Notes under the pieces: generated by a model | Told to the model about the DNA's origin: nothing | Database searches by the model: none | The model's input: only the letters and a program-made list of their open reading frames with translations | Assembly: GCA_951394405.1 (NCBI GenBank) | Contig: OX596336.1 | Span: forward strand, 930,001 to 994,000 | Length of the DNA stretch: 64,000 bases | DNA from: Coprinellus micaceus | Taxonomy: Eukaryota; Basidiomycota; Agaricomycetes; Agaricales; Psathyrellaceae | Reading direction: 5' to 3' | Made by a program: the position numbers and the translations under genes | Shown here: piece by piece, positions 33,511 to 43,979 of the stretch | Numbering within the stretch: position 1 is the first letter of the stretch | How the letters are laid out: each line of letters begins with the position of its first letter

Positions 33511-34990
33511 CCCAACCATGAGGTTCGCCACCACCATCGTGGTTGTCCCAAGCATTGGGACGCTTCCACCCCCTTCCTTCGCACTCGACATACTTACAGC
33601 ATAGGAAAGAAGGTCCGCTAGACACGTCTAGGATTTGGACTCGGGACCGAGGCTCTGAAACGTCGATACGCTCCGATAGAGCCCTTTAAATTTTCACGCT
33701 TTTCTACAGCTCACCGCAGCCCCAAGCATGATGGTTCTTCCCCAGGCTACAGCGGGAAGCCCAGCAGCAGGCACAGCAGACAGGTGCTTCGTGCCTTCGA
33801 TAAGCGCTTCGCCTAGTCGGAAGCCAATCCGGACTAAGGATTCTCGGTGACCGCTCGGGCCTCAAGGTTGGCAGCGGTGAAAGCGGGTATTAGTGAAAAT
33901 ATGTCCCCTTGGTGTGCAAAGAAGGTGTGTAACAGCCCTTCAAGGGCTGTATGGCGGATACCTACTTATGCGCCCTTCTACCTAAATTCTGCTCCGTGCT
34001 CCCCTCTGAATATCCCCCCTGTCGCTCGATCACCGGCCTTCGTCTCAAGGATGAGCGGCGTTTTCGACAATGGGGGAGACATCAGCATCCGTAGGATGAG
34101 GGTCGGGAGCATCAATATGCACTGCTCAAGCCCACGACACGCGCACGCGCACATTGAAGACTACGACGACAGCGACGACGAAGCTCAGGGGGGGTATCTA
34201 GAGACAGAGAGGGACAGAAGTAGAAGTAGAAGTAGAAGCGGGAGCAGGAGCAGGAGCCCGTCGCGTGAACGAGTTGGCCACGGCGAAAGAGGTCAGTCCA
34301 GCTCCATCGCAGTAGTAAGTAGCGCTGAAAGTTCGTTAGGGTTGTACGATGAGGATTACAGCCATACGTCCAGATCTTCCTCTGCAAGCACGGTCCAAGG
34401 TACTTGCCCCTTCCCTAGTCCTCTCGCAACACCCGAATACAACACTAACCGTGATGATGCGGTCCCCCCAGGCATCATTGAATCGTACAAGTCTGGGAGA
34501 TCTGCGCACTCAGACTATCATCGCTCCCAATATTACAACGCTGGGTATAGACAGCCCCGCTCCCGGGGGCCGACTTCCAGAACAACCAGCACTTCCTCCA
34601 GGACCCAGCCACAAACCCATCTCAGCGCGCCATCTTCAGCACACTCGCGGAGCCTCGTACAGGTTCCCCGTTCTCTTCCGCCTCCTGTTCTCAGCCCCTC
34701 GGGCCCAAGTCCGCCCCCATCGTACAGTGGCGTTATTTCACCACAGGCCTACGTAGCACAGCAGCAGGGACACGGTCCAGGAGTCCCCACCTATATATAC
34801 TCCCCAGCAGTAAGTCCGGTGGCGCTTCCGATGTCGACAAGCGTGCGCTACGTTGCGCCCCAGTACTACTACCCGGTGTACCTACCAACTGCAAGTCAAC
34901 AAGTCATTGTGTATCCTAAAAGGAAGACACGCTCCAAGAAGGTCGGTTATTTCTAATGGTGGATTTGGGCTTTATGGACATGGTTTAAAT
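33511..34990 (+). repeat. Tandem segmental duplication, unit 1
   Basis: This unit resembles 36000-37740 in upstream flank, gene and 3' flank. Upstream matches include ATCGTGGTTGTCC versus ATCGTGGTCGTCC and, nearer the gene, GGGTATTAGTGAA in both. So promoter and gene were duplicated together, in the same orientation and about 2.5 kb apart. Confidence 0.7.
34051..34956 (+). CDS. RS- and Tyr-rich protein, tandem copy 1
   Basis: Three exons, 34051-34291, 34340-34399 and 34472-34956, giving 261 aa. The start was chosen at MSGVFDNGGDISIRRMRVGS because copy 2 starts identically there; an in-frame upstream ATG exists but is not conserved. An Arg-Ser run (residues about 53-70, SRSRSRSGSRSRSPSRER) follows an acidic patch. 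The rest is Ser/Pro/Gln-rich, ending in VRYVAPQYYYPVYLPTASQQ and a basic tail (KRKTRSKKVGYF). The two introns are stop-free or nearly so and were placed because copy 2 needs them. Function unknown; RS repeats are typical of RNA-associated proteins, which is only a hint. Confidence 0.75.
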   Translation: MSGVFDNGGDISIRRMRVGSINMHCSSPRHAHAHIEDYDDSDDEAQGGYLETERDRSRSRSRSGSRSRSPSRERVGHGERGQSSSIAVVSSAESSLGLYDEDYSHTSRSSSASTVQGTCPFPSPLATPEYNTNRDDAVPPGIIESYKSGRSAHSDYHRSQYYNAGYRQPRSRGPTSRTTSTSSRTQPQTHLSAPSSAHSRSLVQVPRSLPPPVLSPSGPSPPPSYSGVISPQAYVAQQQGHGPGVPTYIYSPAVSPVALPMSTSVRYVAPQYYYPVYLPTASQQVIVYPKRKTRSKKVGYF

Positions 34991-36529
34991 TAGCTTCGGA
35001 CGTTCGTGTCGCCCTGCAGTCATGTGGTTGGGCATATAGTTTTATCGTGTTTACCTTCAACCACTTCCTTTCCCTTTCCTATTCTTGAGCCAACCGCTCT
35101 AAACGTCGCAGCGGGGCAAGACTGCAACGGCCTTGCTGAGACCTACGTTGAAGTATTGTGACACCTCTCTCGCCCAAGTCAGTTCATGTCAGTTCTATAC
35201 ATTCCATCAACTTTCAATGTCTTCCGTACAAAGGTAGAAACTTATATGTCGGACCCCACCAATAGAACGTTTCTGCAGCTTAAGCTATTGAAATTGCCGT
35301 TGCTCATTATGTGTCATGGGCAACGAAGAGAGAATGCGAGACCTGAGACTTGCGAGTTCGTGTAGGGATGCCTGCATCCGAGGTCAGATTAATAATACTT
35401 ACCACACGTCCGACTCTTCCCTGCTCGGACCTTCGAGGATCGGTTCCCTCCCCTTTTCTCCCTTGCTTTTCAATGAATGATCCGATGCAGGGGCTTTCAC
35501 CGCGTCCCGTGGCGCGAACCGAGGGATGCCAGGATGAGAATGTGGGGGTTGCAGTGGTCCTCCCCGCATCCGAAGTCTACCGTGCTTGGACGGACGGTGA
35601 GGCTGGTAAGTCGTCATCGCCTTCGCATGGACCCTTCTCTACCTTCTCTTCCACCTATTTCTTCGTGTCTCCAGAGGAGAGCAACACAAATCCCTTAATT
35701 ATCCTGTTCTGCCCAACAAATTGCACTCCGGATCCGCTTTTGATCCACAGGGCGAAAGTCGTCGTGAAGGGACGGCAGCTAGCGCTTGGGAGAAGCGCCG
35801 GGGAGGGATACCGAGGATGAGGGATGGAGGTCCCACCGCGTGTAGGTACACTTCGAGATCGCGAACAACCTGGTAGAGGCTGCCGCTGGACGATATTCAA
35901 CAAGATCATAGCAAGACGAGAAATAGGCAGCACCCCAAGGTTTGCTCCATCGGGCCCTGGCGAAGAAATTGATCGCCGGGTGCCTCATCATCGCACCATC
36001 GCTCTTAACCCCTAACCACTATCGTGGTCGTCCTCTTTTTTGTCCAAGCGGGGACTTGGACGCTTCATTTCTTCACTCTTGCTGTCCGACATAGACACCA
36101 ACCGGGCACCTAGGATTAAGACTCGACGACGCCGATCCGCCCCGTTCCAGCTGATACGCGACACACTCCTCACACGCCCGCGTACTCCCCAAGCTCTAAG
36201 CAATATGAACCTCCCAAACCATACAGTAGGGTGCTCGCCCTAGGTACAGCGGATGGAGTAGACGGTGGCCCGAGCCCTCGTGGAGAGCATCGCCCAGCCA
36301 GAGGCTGATCTTGACTGCTAAGGGTAATTACCCGACGACCGACATTAATTCGCGCCTCGAGGCTGACAATAGCGAAATTGGGTATTAGTGAAGCCTTCTC
36401 CCGCTGGTGTGGAAAGAGGGCTGTGTTGCAGAGCCCTACTTATACCCCGCTGCTGCCTACGTTCTGCTCGGGTGTTCCTCTCTGCCACGCACTTCTCACC
36501 ACACTGAACCACTGGCCTTCCCCCCAAGG
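34957..36529. other. Spacer between the tandem RS/Tyr-rich genes
   Basis: About 1.57 kb. The distal 500 bases are the duplicated upstream flank of copy 2. The proximal part shows no supported gene. Confidence 0.4.
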
Positions 36530-37740
36530 ATGAGCCGTGTCTTCGACAATGGGGGAGACGTCAGCATTCATAGAATGAGGGTTGGGAGCATAACCGTGCA
36601 TTGCTCAACCCCGCAGCCTCGCTCGCATGTCGACGACTACTACGACAGCGAAGAGGAGGGTGGAGGTAGGTATCTACTGACGCCAGACAGGGGCAGGAGC
36701 AGAAGTGGAAGTAGAAGCAGAAGCACGTCGCGTGAGCGTGCTGGCTACGGCGAAGGAGGTTAGTCCGTTTTCATCTCAGTATTAATCGGCATTAAATGTT
36801 CGTTAGGGTTTTGCGACGAGGATTACACCCATAGGTCAGACAATGAGGCCTTTGAAGACGATGGCTGGCACGGTAAGTACCTTACCGCCACCTATTCCTT
36901 CGCCTCCTCTTATAACCGATATGTCGGAAAGGCTCTCCTCGTAGACTCCGCTCTCGATCTCGCTCAGGCTATGGCAGCCGTTCGACGCCTCCAGCCTTTC
37001 AAAACGACTACCAGAATAGTTCTTCCTCTACAAGTACTGTTCAAGGTACTTGCTCCCTCGCCCGCCCACTCACGACGCCCGGGCGCAGCGTTAACGACGA
37101 CGCACCCATCCTCCCAGGTATCATTGACATGTACAGCACCGAAACCTTCACACCTTCACACCACCACCGTTCCCAAGATTCTGACATTATCCACCCACAG
37201 CCCCAGGCTCGCTTCCGAAAGCCGTCTTGGCAAAGTCTGCCTTCCAGCCCTTCCCCCATATCACAGTCACAGCTATATGGAAGCACGCCATCGCCAATGC
37301 CCCCACGCACAGTGGTGCAGACTACCTCTCCTTTTCCATCTCCAAACCCCAGCCCATGCCTACCCAGACCCTCCCCATATGGCGTCAGCCATAGGGCCCT
37401 ACCACCAATGCCTGGTCCGTCGAACCCAAGTCTGCCCTCGTCACATAATGGCACTCTTGTGCCGCATGCGTACGCAACACAGCAGCAGGGGCATGGAAGC
37501 TCAGGGTATATGAACCCCTCCGCAGTAAATGCGGTGGCGCTTCCGGAACCCACGCGTGTGTACTACGTCGTACCGCAGTATTACTACTGCCCGGTGTACT
37601 ACATGCCAACCACGAGCCAACAAGTCGTTGTATACTCTAAAAAGAAGAAACGGTCCAAGAAGGGCAAGGGCCGCTATTTCCAGTAGACTGTGACTCTTTG
37701 GGTCTTGGGCACGGTTTACACTAGCCTCGGACTTGGGGTA
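36000..37740 (+). repeat. Tandem segmental duplication, unit 2
   Basis: Counterpart of 33511-34990. It includes the promoter-side flank, the gene, and about 50 bases of 3' flank with shared wording such as GGTTTACACTAGCCTCGGAC versus GGTTTAAATTAGCTTCGGAC. Confidence 0.7.
36530..37686 (+). CDS. RS- and Tyr-rich protein, tandem copy 2
   Basis: Four exons, 36530-36758, 36807-36872, 36932-37045 and 37118-37686, giving 325 aa. It begins MSRVFDNGGDVSIHRMRVGS and has the same acidic patch, RS run, Ser/Pro-rich middle and Tyr-rich basic C-terminus (YYVVPQYYYCPVYYMPTTSQ, then KKKKRSKKGKGRYFQ). Introns 1 and 3 are the same lengths as copy 1 introns 1 and 2 (48 and 72 nt). Copy 2 has an extra exon-intron module encoding GSPRRLRSRSRSGYGSRS, so one copy gained or lost a second RS block. 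Function unknown. Confidence 0.78.
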
Positions 37741-37884
37741 GATGTACTGTGGTTGTGGTACTAGGGTTTTCTCATGTGTATCTCTCCTGCTGAATGCAGT
37801 ATGAATCTAATATGATTTACTAGATGCTGTTTCGCTGCCGCCACGAACCTTGGTGATGAAACGACCCTATCTGTAATGCGTAAC

Positions 37885-40190
37885 GCGGTGCATTTGAACA
37901 CTCGCTCTAGGCCCTTGGTCCGTTGGCACACCGACGAAGGTTTGGGCATATTTTCCTCGAGGTTGCTTTATTCTTCGCAACCGCGTCTTCAGAGTTTCTA
38001 CGTGGTCGTGGCCTGGAGGAACCTTGTAGCTTGGGACTACCTCAGACTCACGGTTTTCTTTCAACTCACGTTTTTTTAGGTGAGGGGGGCGGGCTGGAAC
38101 GTCACCCCGCCCAGGACTCCGACCTGCGACGTCGCCACTACTCGGGATCATGCTATTCAATACTTATAATTGGCTATGAATACGGGTACGTACGGTAGAA
38201 ACCTGGAATGGCTTGGCTCACCTTTCCTTTCTTTCCCTCCCCCTCACCAGCATACTCACCTGGAGCAGTCAACCAGCAAATCAGGTGTCGTGATCAGCCA
38301 CTCGGGGCGCGATGAACCCCATTCCAACCCCAGTCCCCCCAATTGCATAGTACGTTTTTCATCGTCGTCTGAGGCCAAGCTCTGACACGTACCCATTCGA
38401 CCCAGCGCCGGCCCCGCAGTACGTTCCACCTTTGTCCCTACAGAAGCACCCTATAAGCCAACCATTCCCAGTTGCTCGGAGCAGTGTTCTCATATTTGCT
38501 GATGGGAGTGTTGCTTGCGCAAATCGGTGCGTCGCGTTCGCTCCACCCTCAACCTAGTCAGGCACGGGTCGTCCTCAACCTCATTCAGGCGAATACTCCC
38601 AGAATACAGGCGTTACCGACAGAATATACCTTCGCATAGTAGGCATGTCAGCCACACGAACCACCAGCTCCTCTTATCTAATCGGCCTCCCTCTATTCAG
38701 TTGTTCTCGTCTTTCTTTGTCAAGTCCTCCAACTTGTGATCATCACGCAGAAAGGATGGCGCGTCCTGGTGCTCGGATTCACCACGCCCGAGCTCATGGT
38801 CCATCAGTCGCGCTTGATCGGAGGTGTTGCAGTTCTCAACGGTGTCGGTGCGTACTGCTCTGCTACATCACCTTGGTCCAGATTTCGATCCTCGGATACC
38901 CAAATCCCCTTAGTCTCGCTCCTTGTTCAAGGATTCTTCGCATGGTATGAATTTTGCCGTTCAGCAACTCCAGTCTGGTGCTGAGGAAGCATAGGAGGAT
39001 CCGTTCTATCGGGAGTAGACATGGCTGCGTCAGAACGATACCCGTCGTTATACTGCTGGTACGTCGCTTCTTTGCGCTTTGTAGTGCCATATTCTCTTTA
39101 CACCCTTTCTCTATCAGCTCAGCCTGCTGCAGTTTGCCTCTGCCATCGCCATGTCCGCTCTTGTACGTGCCCGATCGCCGATTGATCGACGAGCCATAGC
39201 CCCTACTGAATCCCTGTTTTAGTATATTCGTGCTGGGGCAGACTCACGCACGCTCTATAAGTTGAGCACCGTTGCCCCATTGTATCTTGGGTTTAAAATA
39301 GCCTGCGACGGGCTTATAACAATCTCCATGATCTCTATCGTAAGTCTCCAGTCTACCTCTGATGCACCCTTCAGGTCTTCTAAATCCCTGGATCCCGCCA
39401 TTACGGTCCTCCAGCTTTACTGGATACGCCAGGACACAACTCTCAGGCGGACACAGACCCTGTTAAATGCCCTAATTCGGAACACCATTGAGAACGGTTT
39501 CGTCACCACAGCCTTCGTAGTCGCCAATTTGGCCGTCTATTGCCTTCGCAAACATGATGGTAGCAGCTCTGTCTTGTACGTGCCCATCCACTGCTCGCTC
39601 GCTCGCACTCTAACTTGGATCTGGGTCTTTCCAGTCAAAATACCCTCGGCTTCATGTGAGTACTGGCACTATGTAACCCTCGCGCTCCCGGCCAATCTTT
39701 CCATTCGATGCTTAGATATGCGATCGTATTTCTCACCACACTGAATCGTCGACAAGACCATAGGGATGGGAGCGCGGACTCCAGTCAGTTGACCGACTTC
39801 TACATGGACAATCTAGACCTGTCGACAGGCGTGGACTCGCAAGGTTTCCTGGGCTCGAGAACCACTCCAGTTCTCGTCCAGATCGATCGAACCAGAACAG
39901 TGGACGACGCTACGCCTGTGTCCAAGTCCCGATCCCGAAATGACGTTCACACATATTCATTCGACCTGCCCAAGGGCTCCAGTAGCTGCGACCCGCTCGC
40001 ATAGAAATTACTGGCGTGTCACTCTGGTCCCCCTTCGTAATTGTTCAGACAGATGGTCATACATAATACAATTCGTCCTTTGCTTTCGGGAGTCTTCAAG
40101 CATCCATTAATGGAGCAACTCTACCAGACCGAAGCCAATCGATTTCGGATTTTGGGCGCTTACGGGTCTTCTTGATGCTGCAGGTCGAGA
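37885..40190 (+). repeat. Segmental duplication unit A (DUF6534 locus)
   Basis: It shares high similarity with 43980-46270 and 53415-55700, beginning near GAACACTCGCTCTAGGCCC (TTTGAACACTCGTTCTAGGC in unit B) and running through the gene to the phrase GATTTTGGGCGCTTACGGG. All three units have the same orientation. Unit A loses similarity soon after 40190, whereas B and C continue for another 120 bases. Confidence 0.85.
38312..40004 (+). CDS. DUF6534-type membrane protein, duplicated copy A
   Basis: It follows the 12-exon model of the intact gene at 56222-57894: start MNPIPTPVPPIAYAGPA, then LLGAVFSYLLMGVLLAQIG, a Trp/Gln-rich loop, LQLVIITQKGWRVLVLGF, FASAIAMSAL, IACDGLITISMISI, the family signature LRRTQTLLNALIRNTIENGF, and FIYAIVFLTTLNRR, ending FDLPKGSSSCDPLA. 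Seven hydrophobic helices are implied, in a family typical of Agaricomycetes with no known role. At the exon 4/5 junction (about 38638) the only donor GT leaves the next exon out of frame by one base, so a one-nucleotide lesion or non-standard splice must be assumed. All other exons are open. It may be functional or a young pseudogene. Confidence 0.6.
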
Positions 40191-40933
40191 CAGGACCCCC
40201 GACACCCCACCCAAATGCCTCTGTAAAGTCCGGATAAAAACGGCCCCAAATTGGCGAACTGCCTTTAGCCTGTCGGAATAAAAATGGGGGTCATGGTGAT
40301 GGGTCTCTTCCCGTCCAGATAGAAACCTACACCAGCCACCCGAGCCCATATATAGCTGAGTGCCGGCAGAGTTCACAGGTTTTCACCCACTTCCAGACCA
40401 GTTGAGGCAAGGTTATGTGCCGCACTTGAGGCAATTTGGGGGTGAATCTGGATGGTTTCCAAGCCACCAGGCGCCCAAATTTGGTAAGCGCGCACTTGAC
40501 ACGTCGTCTTGAGAAGATAATCGTCGCTTCCGCCAAGTTCTTCAACGAAGAACACCCCCAAACTAGACAGCGACGCGTTAAACACGTTGAAACGCGGCCT
40601 AAAGGGCACAGCGCAGCGAAAACCGAATATTCTGGCGATTTTTGGCGATTTCCAGGCCTTTTCCCGTGTCCGGAATAGATCCCAGGCTCCAACCAGCCGC
40701 CACACTCTACCCTCGCCTGACCCTCGAGGTTAGAGGCGCGTCAGCATGCGTCGGCGCGTGACGTCATCAATAGATCGACGCGACACGCGATGCGGAATCA
40801 CACAACCCTCGCCCGACTCTAATTTCTCTCTATCCACTCCCCCATACCCGTGCTGTAAGCGTCCATAAATCGTCCATTACGCATACACTACACTATACCC
40901 TACCCTACCCCACTCTCCCATTCCCCCCTCACC
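40191..40933. other. Intergenic region, no gene recognised
   Basis: About 740 bases. Overlapping frames on both strands at 40327-40705 are unsupported. A C/A-rich microsatellite-like tract (CCCTACCCTACCC type) lies at about 40895-40915, just downstream of the SDR-like gene's stop. Confidence 0.4.
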
Positions 40934-43091
40934 TCACCGCCCCGCACCCTTCCCCTTCGAACCCTTGCCCTCCGCCTTCCCCTCAGCCGAAGCCGCCTTC
41001 CCCTCCCAAACCTTCAGCGCCCCCTCATACGCCTCCCACACCCTCCGTCCGACCTCCTCCCCTCCATACTCGCCATCGTCCTCAATCTCAATCACCTCCT
41101 CCTGTCCCTTCGCTTCCTCGCCTTTGCCCTTCTCCCTCTCCTTCGCTTTACTCCCATCCTTAGCCTTACCGGTAGACGAAGAAGTAGGAGACGACGGTGG
41201 TGGTGCGGGGGCCGGGACGTCGAGCGAAACAACCGCACACTCCCCATACAACGCACCGGGCTTCAAGACTTCCCTGAACCCTAACTTATTCCTTCCGCCT
41301 TCCCTCTTCACGCCAGGCTTACCCTTACTTCCTTCCCCCCCTTTGCCCTTACCCCCATCTCCGGCCTTATCCTGATCCCCACCCTCGTCACTGGTAGTAT
41401 CAGAAGGCAAACTCTTAAACGCCGTCGGCAAGAACAGCGCATGCAACACGCTCTGAACCGTCGAGCTCGGGCTTTTACTGAATACGCGGAGGAAGGGCTG
41501 GAGGAGGATGTACCTGTCATCGACCTTTTGTCAGCATCTCACTCTCCTCCGTAAGAAAAACGCCAACGTACAAAATAACCCCAACCATACTCGTCTTCCT
41601 CCTTCTCCTCCCTACCTCACTTTCCCCCTCCCCCTCCGCCCCGGATGTACTATTAGGCGGACTAGCCTCCCAATCCCCCTCAACCAACCTCCCCACGGTA
41701 TCCACCCTCCCCACGCCGGGGCTCACGCTCACAGCGACGATGTTGCTCCGCTGGAGGTGCCGTGCGGGGATGGGGATTTCGCTGGCGGTGCCTTCGGTTT
41801 CTGGTGGTATCGGTTAGTTAGTGATCATGCCTCAATCGAAGAATTGAGGGATGGAGGGGAAAGATGGAGCGAAGGAGGGGTGAGGAGGGAGGATAGGAGG
41901 GTGAGAGGACGAGGAAGGGAGAAGGACGGAGCGGAGAAGAAATGGAAGGGAAGAGGGAATAGGGTGGGGGCAGGGGCGGTTACGGGGTAAAATAATGAGA
42001 AGAAAATGGAAAATAGACGTACGAGGTGCTTGAGGTGCAGGGAGTGCGTCAAGGATACGTTGCAGGTGCCGCGTAAAGATAATGGTTCGAAGTGAGCGTA
42101 TGCCTTCTGACAGGAACACCGATGCCTTGGAAGCCCCCGAGGGCGTCGAACCCGTAGACACAGAAGAAAACTCATGGCTTCCTGTCCGGACAGCCGCAGC
42201 ATAGAACGGATTGACGACGTTAACGATCCTGATATCCCGCTCGACGGGTGCGACGAGCAGGCTGGGAAGGAGGAGCGTCGTCATTAGGAAACTTCCGAGG
42301 CTTCGGCGTTCGCGCGTTTGTTGTTCTTCGACGGCCGTTGTTGGTGCAGATGAGGAGATGAAGGGAGGGAGGAGAGAGCCAAGGGTCGCGTACTCGTGCG
42401 TGAGGACAATCGCATCGAGTCGTTGGTCCGCCGCCGCTCCCCCGCCCTGACCTTCGAGACTCGGTTCCTTCGCCTTCGCCTCTTTCTCTTTCAATGACTC
42501 TTTACTGGTTGGGTCCGAGCCTCCAGTAAGCCACCGCACGCAGAATTGTTTGACAGAGGACGGGTCCTCAATGTCGCATGTTTCGGCCCAGATGTTGTTA
42601 TTCCGAGTCGTAGCGCGGACGAGGGAGACGAGAGTGTGGATGTGGGGGTCTCCGTAGTCTCCTGTTGGCTGTCCAAGGTCGAGCAATGGGTCTTTCTCTT
42701 CCGCAGTATCTTGTGTGGATACTTCATCTTCGTCCTCATACGGATTCTTCTCTTCCTCCTTCTCACTCTTCAACCCCTTCCCTGCCTGGCCCTTCGCCTT
42801 CTCCACCCCACCCCCGACCCGCTCGCCCACATCCCTCTCCGTCAAACACACAACACTCGCGCCTCTCTTCGCCAGCTCCACCAACAGCGTGATCCCCAAC
42901 GCGCTGTCGAACGCCCCCGTCAGCAAAACTGTTCGGGCATGGAGGTCGCGGTCTCTGCTGGTCTTGCGGCCTTGGGAGAGGAGGTGGAGGATGTAGATGG
43001 TGAGGAAGGAGAGGAGGATGTGCGGGAGGTGGGTGCGGAGGGGACGGAGGAGGGGGGAGGTGTAGATGGATTCGAGGAGGGCGAGGACCAT
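40934..43091 (-). CDS. Membrane-anchored SDR/KR-like protein (DUF1776-type)
   Basis: Three exons on the minus strand, 43091-42023, 41791-41572 and 41513-40934, giving 622 aa. An N-terminal hydrophobic helix (LPHILLSFLTIYILHLL) precedes a Rossmann start VLLTGAFDSALGITLLVELA with the TGxxxxxG nucleotide motif. Later strands are DAIVLTHEYATLG, RDIRIVNVVNPFYAAA and SNIVAVSVSPGVGRVDTV. A classical YxxxK pair is not clear, so catalysis is uncertain. Several Lys/Glu/Gly-rich insertions enlarge the protein. The C-terminal TVQSVLHALFLPTAFKSL and LKPGALYGECAVVSLDVP are conserved in basidiomycete homologs as I recall them. The first intron is long for this window (231 nt). Role inferred only as a membrane-bound, possibly degenerate, short-chain dehydrogenase. 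Confidence 0.82.
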
Positions 43092-43979
43092 GGTGTGGTA
43101 TTTGTGAGTCCTGGCAGTACTAGAGAGCTTGGGCTTCGAGCCCTAGTTCTAGTCGCGATGTTTCTGGCTTGGGTGGCGAACCGGTTCGGCGACGAATATG
43201 TTTCAAAGCCTGCGAGCAGGAGACACGGAGACGATGATCAGAAGCAGATGGAACGCGACGTGCTCAATGCACGCGTCGATGACGAGGCGAAATCTCGGCG
43301 ATCAAATGTCGGTCCGGATTGTGGGAATTCGGCGAGAAGCGCCCGCCGTTGAACACCGTGATCATTCAAAATCTGGTCGTTTCTTTCGTTCTGCGATGAG
43401 GGGACTCTCAATCCCTCTGGCCTCGACCCCAGGGGTCTCCACGAGCACGCTCAGGGGTAGCGCCTAAGCGCGTATACCGGATATGGGGCGCATCTCTTCT
43501 CTTGTTGACTCCCTTTGTTACCGGCCTGACTCACTCCACCACTGTGCTCTCCCCCAGTCTGTCCACTCACTCCCTCTCTACGATCGCCCAAAGGTCCCTC
43601 ACTCACTCCCTCTTGCGCTTGCCTTCTCTCCCATCGGTTCCATCCCTCCCTCACCTACAATTCACCCCCTCGAACCTCCCCTCCCCGCGTACATCATCCT
43701 CTGCAACCCCTCTAGATCTCCACACGCCCGCAGAATCCGCATTGATGATCCCGTACGGCCCTCTTCGTAGGTACATTGCCAAAAGTCTATGAGTAAGTAA
43801 GGGTCCCCATACGTCGACTGTGAGCAGAGCGATTTCAAACGACGAGTCCGGCATATCCCATAACCGAGTAGTTGGGGCTCTACTAAAACGCGTTGGGCGT
43901 CACCGGTGGGGGTTGAGCGACGTCAGGGTCGATCATAGCATAATAACCGGGTTCTTGCGATAGAATTTAAGCGTAGAAG
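43092..43979. other. Intergenic region upstream of the SDR-like gene
   Basis: About 890 bases, including the minus-strand promoter of the SDR-like gene near 43092. Several short frames exist; none is supported. Confidence 0.4.

Noticed and set aside
33847..34050. Longer N-terminus for RS/Tyr-rich copy 1 starting at 33847
   Set aside because: The extension is open by chance. Copy 2 is conserved from the ATG at 36530, matching 34051, and the upstream part aligns only as promoter-like DNA.
40895..40920. Telomere-like CCCTACCCTACCC tract
   Set aside because: The unit is not CCCTAA and the tract is short and internal; treated as simple repeat.
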